Shown here: in pieces, positions 37,764 through 37,992 of the stretch
How the letters are laid out: the number at the start of each line of letters is the position of its first letter
Position numbering within the stretch: the stretch's first letter is position 1
Assembly (NCBI GenBank): GCA_030152265.1
Contig: JASLHQ010000224.1
Coordinates: 1 to 37,992 of the forward strand
DNA length: 37,992 bases
Origin: Savagea sp.
GTDB lineage: Bacteria; Bacillota; Bacilli; Bacillales_A; Planococcaceae
Direction of reading: 5' to 3'
Notes under the pieces: generated by a model
The model's database searches: none
The model's input: only the letters and a program-made list of their open reading frames with translations
Told to the model about the DNA's origin: nothing
Translations under genes and position numbers: made by a program

Positions 37764-37992
37764 TTATAAATCGTAACGAGCCATCGCTTGACGCAAGTCG
37801 TCTTTAATATCTTCCACTAATGACCTCGGTGAAGTGACGGTCACATGAAGCGCATATTGCAGCGCCCATTTGCGCATCGCCATTTCATTCACTCTTACCG
37901 TTACCGTCACTTCATCTTCCGTCTGATTCGAAAAATATAAATCTTTCGTTCCGAACCAATCGATAAATTCATTTAACACGTATTTTTTAAAG
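37764..37992 (-). CDS. WYL-domain transcriptional regulator, C-terminal part (cut by window edge)
   Basis: The frame is open to the right edge, so only about 75 C-terminal residues are seen. The part FSNQTEDEVTVTVRVNEMAM, then RKWALQYALHVTVTSP and SLVEDIKDDLRQAMARYDL fits the C-terminal extension of WYL/DeoR-type regulators, where a beta-rich segment is followed by WA...Y...V.V.SP..L and a final helix. The apparent GTG start at 37979 is internal. The ligand-binding WYL motif and DNA-binding domain lie outside the window. Confidence 0.75.
   Translation of the reverse strand, partial: FKKYVLNEFIDWFGTKDLYFSNQTEDEVTVTVRVNEMAMRKWALQYALHVTVTSPRSLVEDIKDDLRQAMARYDL

Noticed and set aside
1..37992. 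CRISPR arrays, tRNA or rRNA genes, insertion sequences, prophage
   Set aside because: No regularly spaced repeats, no cloverleaf or rRNA-like segments, and no transposase or integrase motifs were seen.

Overview
The window looks like chromosomal DNA from a low- to mid-GC Gram-positive of the order Bacillales, possibly a Planococcaceae-type relative of Bacillus; that placement is my inference. It rests on strong Shine-Dalgarno sequences, frequent GTG/TTG starts, dense intrinsic terminators, and gene order matching the Bacillus yut/yun region (nifU-like yutI, yutJ, yuzB, yutF, yutE, yutD, lipA, then yunD-yunE-yunF). I saw no tRNA, rRNA, insertion sequence, prophage or CRISPR array. Both edges cut a gene: the C-terminus of a DUF2225 protein on the left and of a WYL-type regulator on the right.

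Layout. (1) 1-4.9 kb: housekeeping genes, with a Rex-like operator in the promoter of the type II NADH dehydrogenase. (2) 4.9-8.6 kb: an NSS-family amino-acid transporter with a 38-residue MetS-like partner and a CodY-like box in its promoter, then an NhaC-family transporter behind a lysine riboswitch. (3) 8.6-11.7 kb: yunD-yunE-yunF. (4) 11.8-20.1 kb: a block with the enzymes expected to take isobutyryl-CoA to methylmalonate semialdehyde (acyl-CoA dehydrogenase, enoyl-CoA hydratase, 3-hydroxyisobutyryl-CoA hydrolase, 3-hydroxyisobutyrate dehydrogenase), plus a MbcS-like acyl-CoA synthetase and an embedded CBS-PAS-AAA+ sigma-54 activator. A -24/-12 promoter, a perfect CcpA cre site and phased palindromes lie ahead of the first gene. 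(5) 20.2-22.8 kb: a Yip1-type membrane protein and a sodium/carboxylate symporter with a small partner. (6) 23.7-24.8 kb: an M-box magnesium riboswitch that leads into a short ORF and a GNAT acetyltransferase instead of a magnesium transporter. (7) 25-28.4 kb: pyridoxine kinase, a TauE/SafE protein, and a Na/Pi cotransporter behind a four-repeat PhoP box. (8) 28.5-30.5 kb: an unassigned protein behind a leader terminator, and a YwaF-like membrane protein. (9) 30.6-35.2 kb: a YkoGH-like two-component system followed by a small anchored protein, ApbE flavin transferase, a ferric-reductase-like membrane protein and a triple-PepSY protein. (10) 35.5-38 kb: a DASS dicarboxylate transporter, a 58-residue hydrophilic protein with a SigB-like promoter, a small membrane protein and the WYL remnant.

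Taken together this is a metabolic and transport region dense in regulatory elements: two riboswitches, a sigma-54 promoter, and candidate Rex, CodY, CcpA, PhoP and SigB sites. The least expected items are the M-box without a magnesium transporter, the sigma-54/CcpA-controlled valine-isobutyrate block, and the ApbE/PepSY redox operon with no visible flavinylation target.
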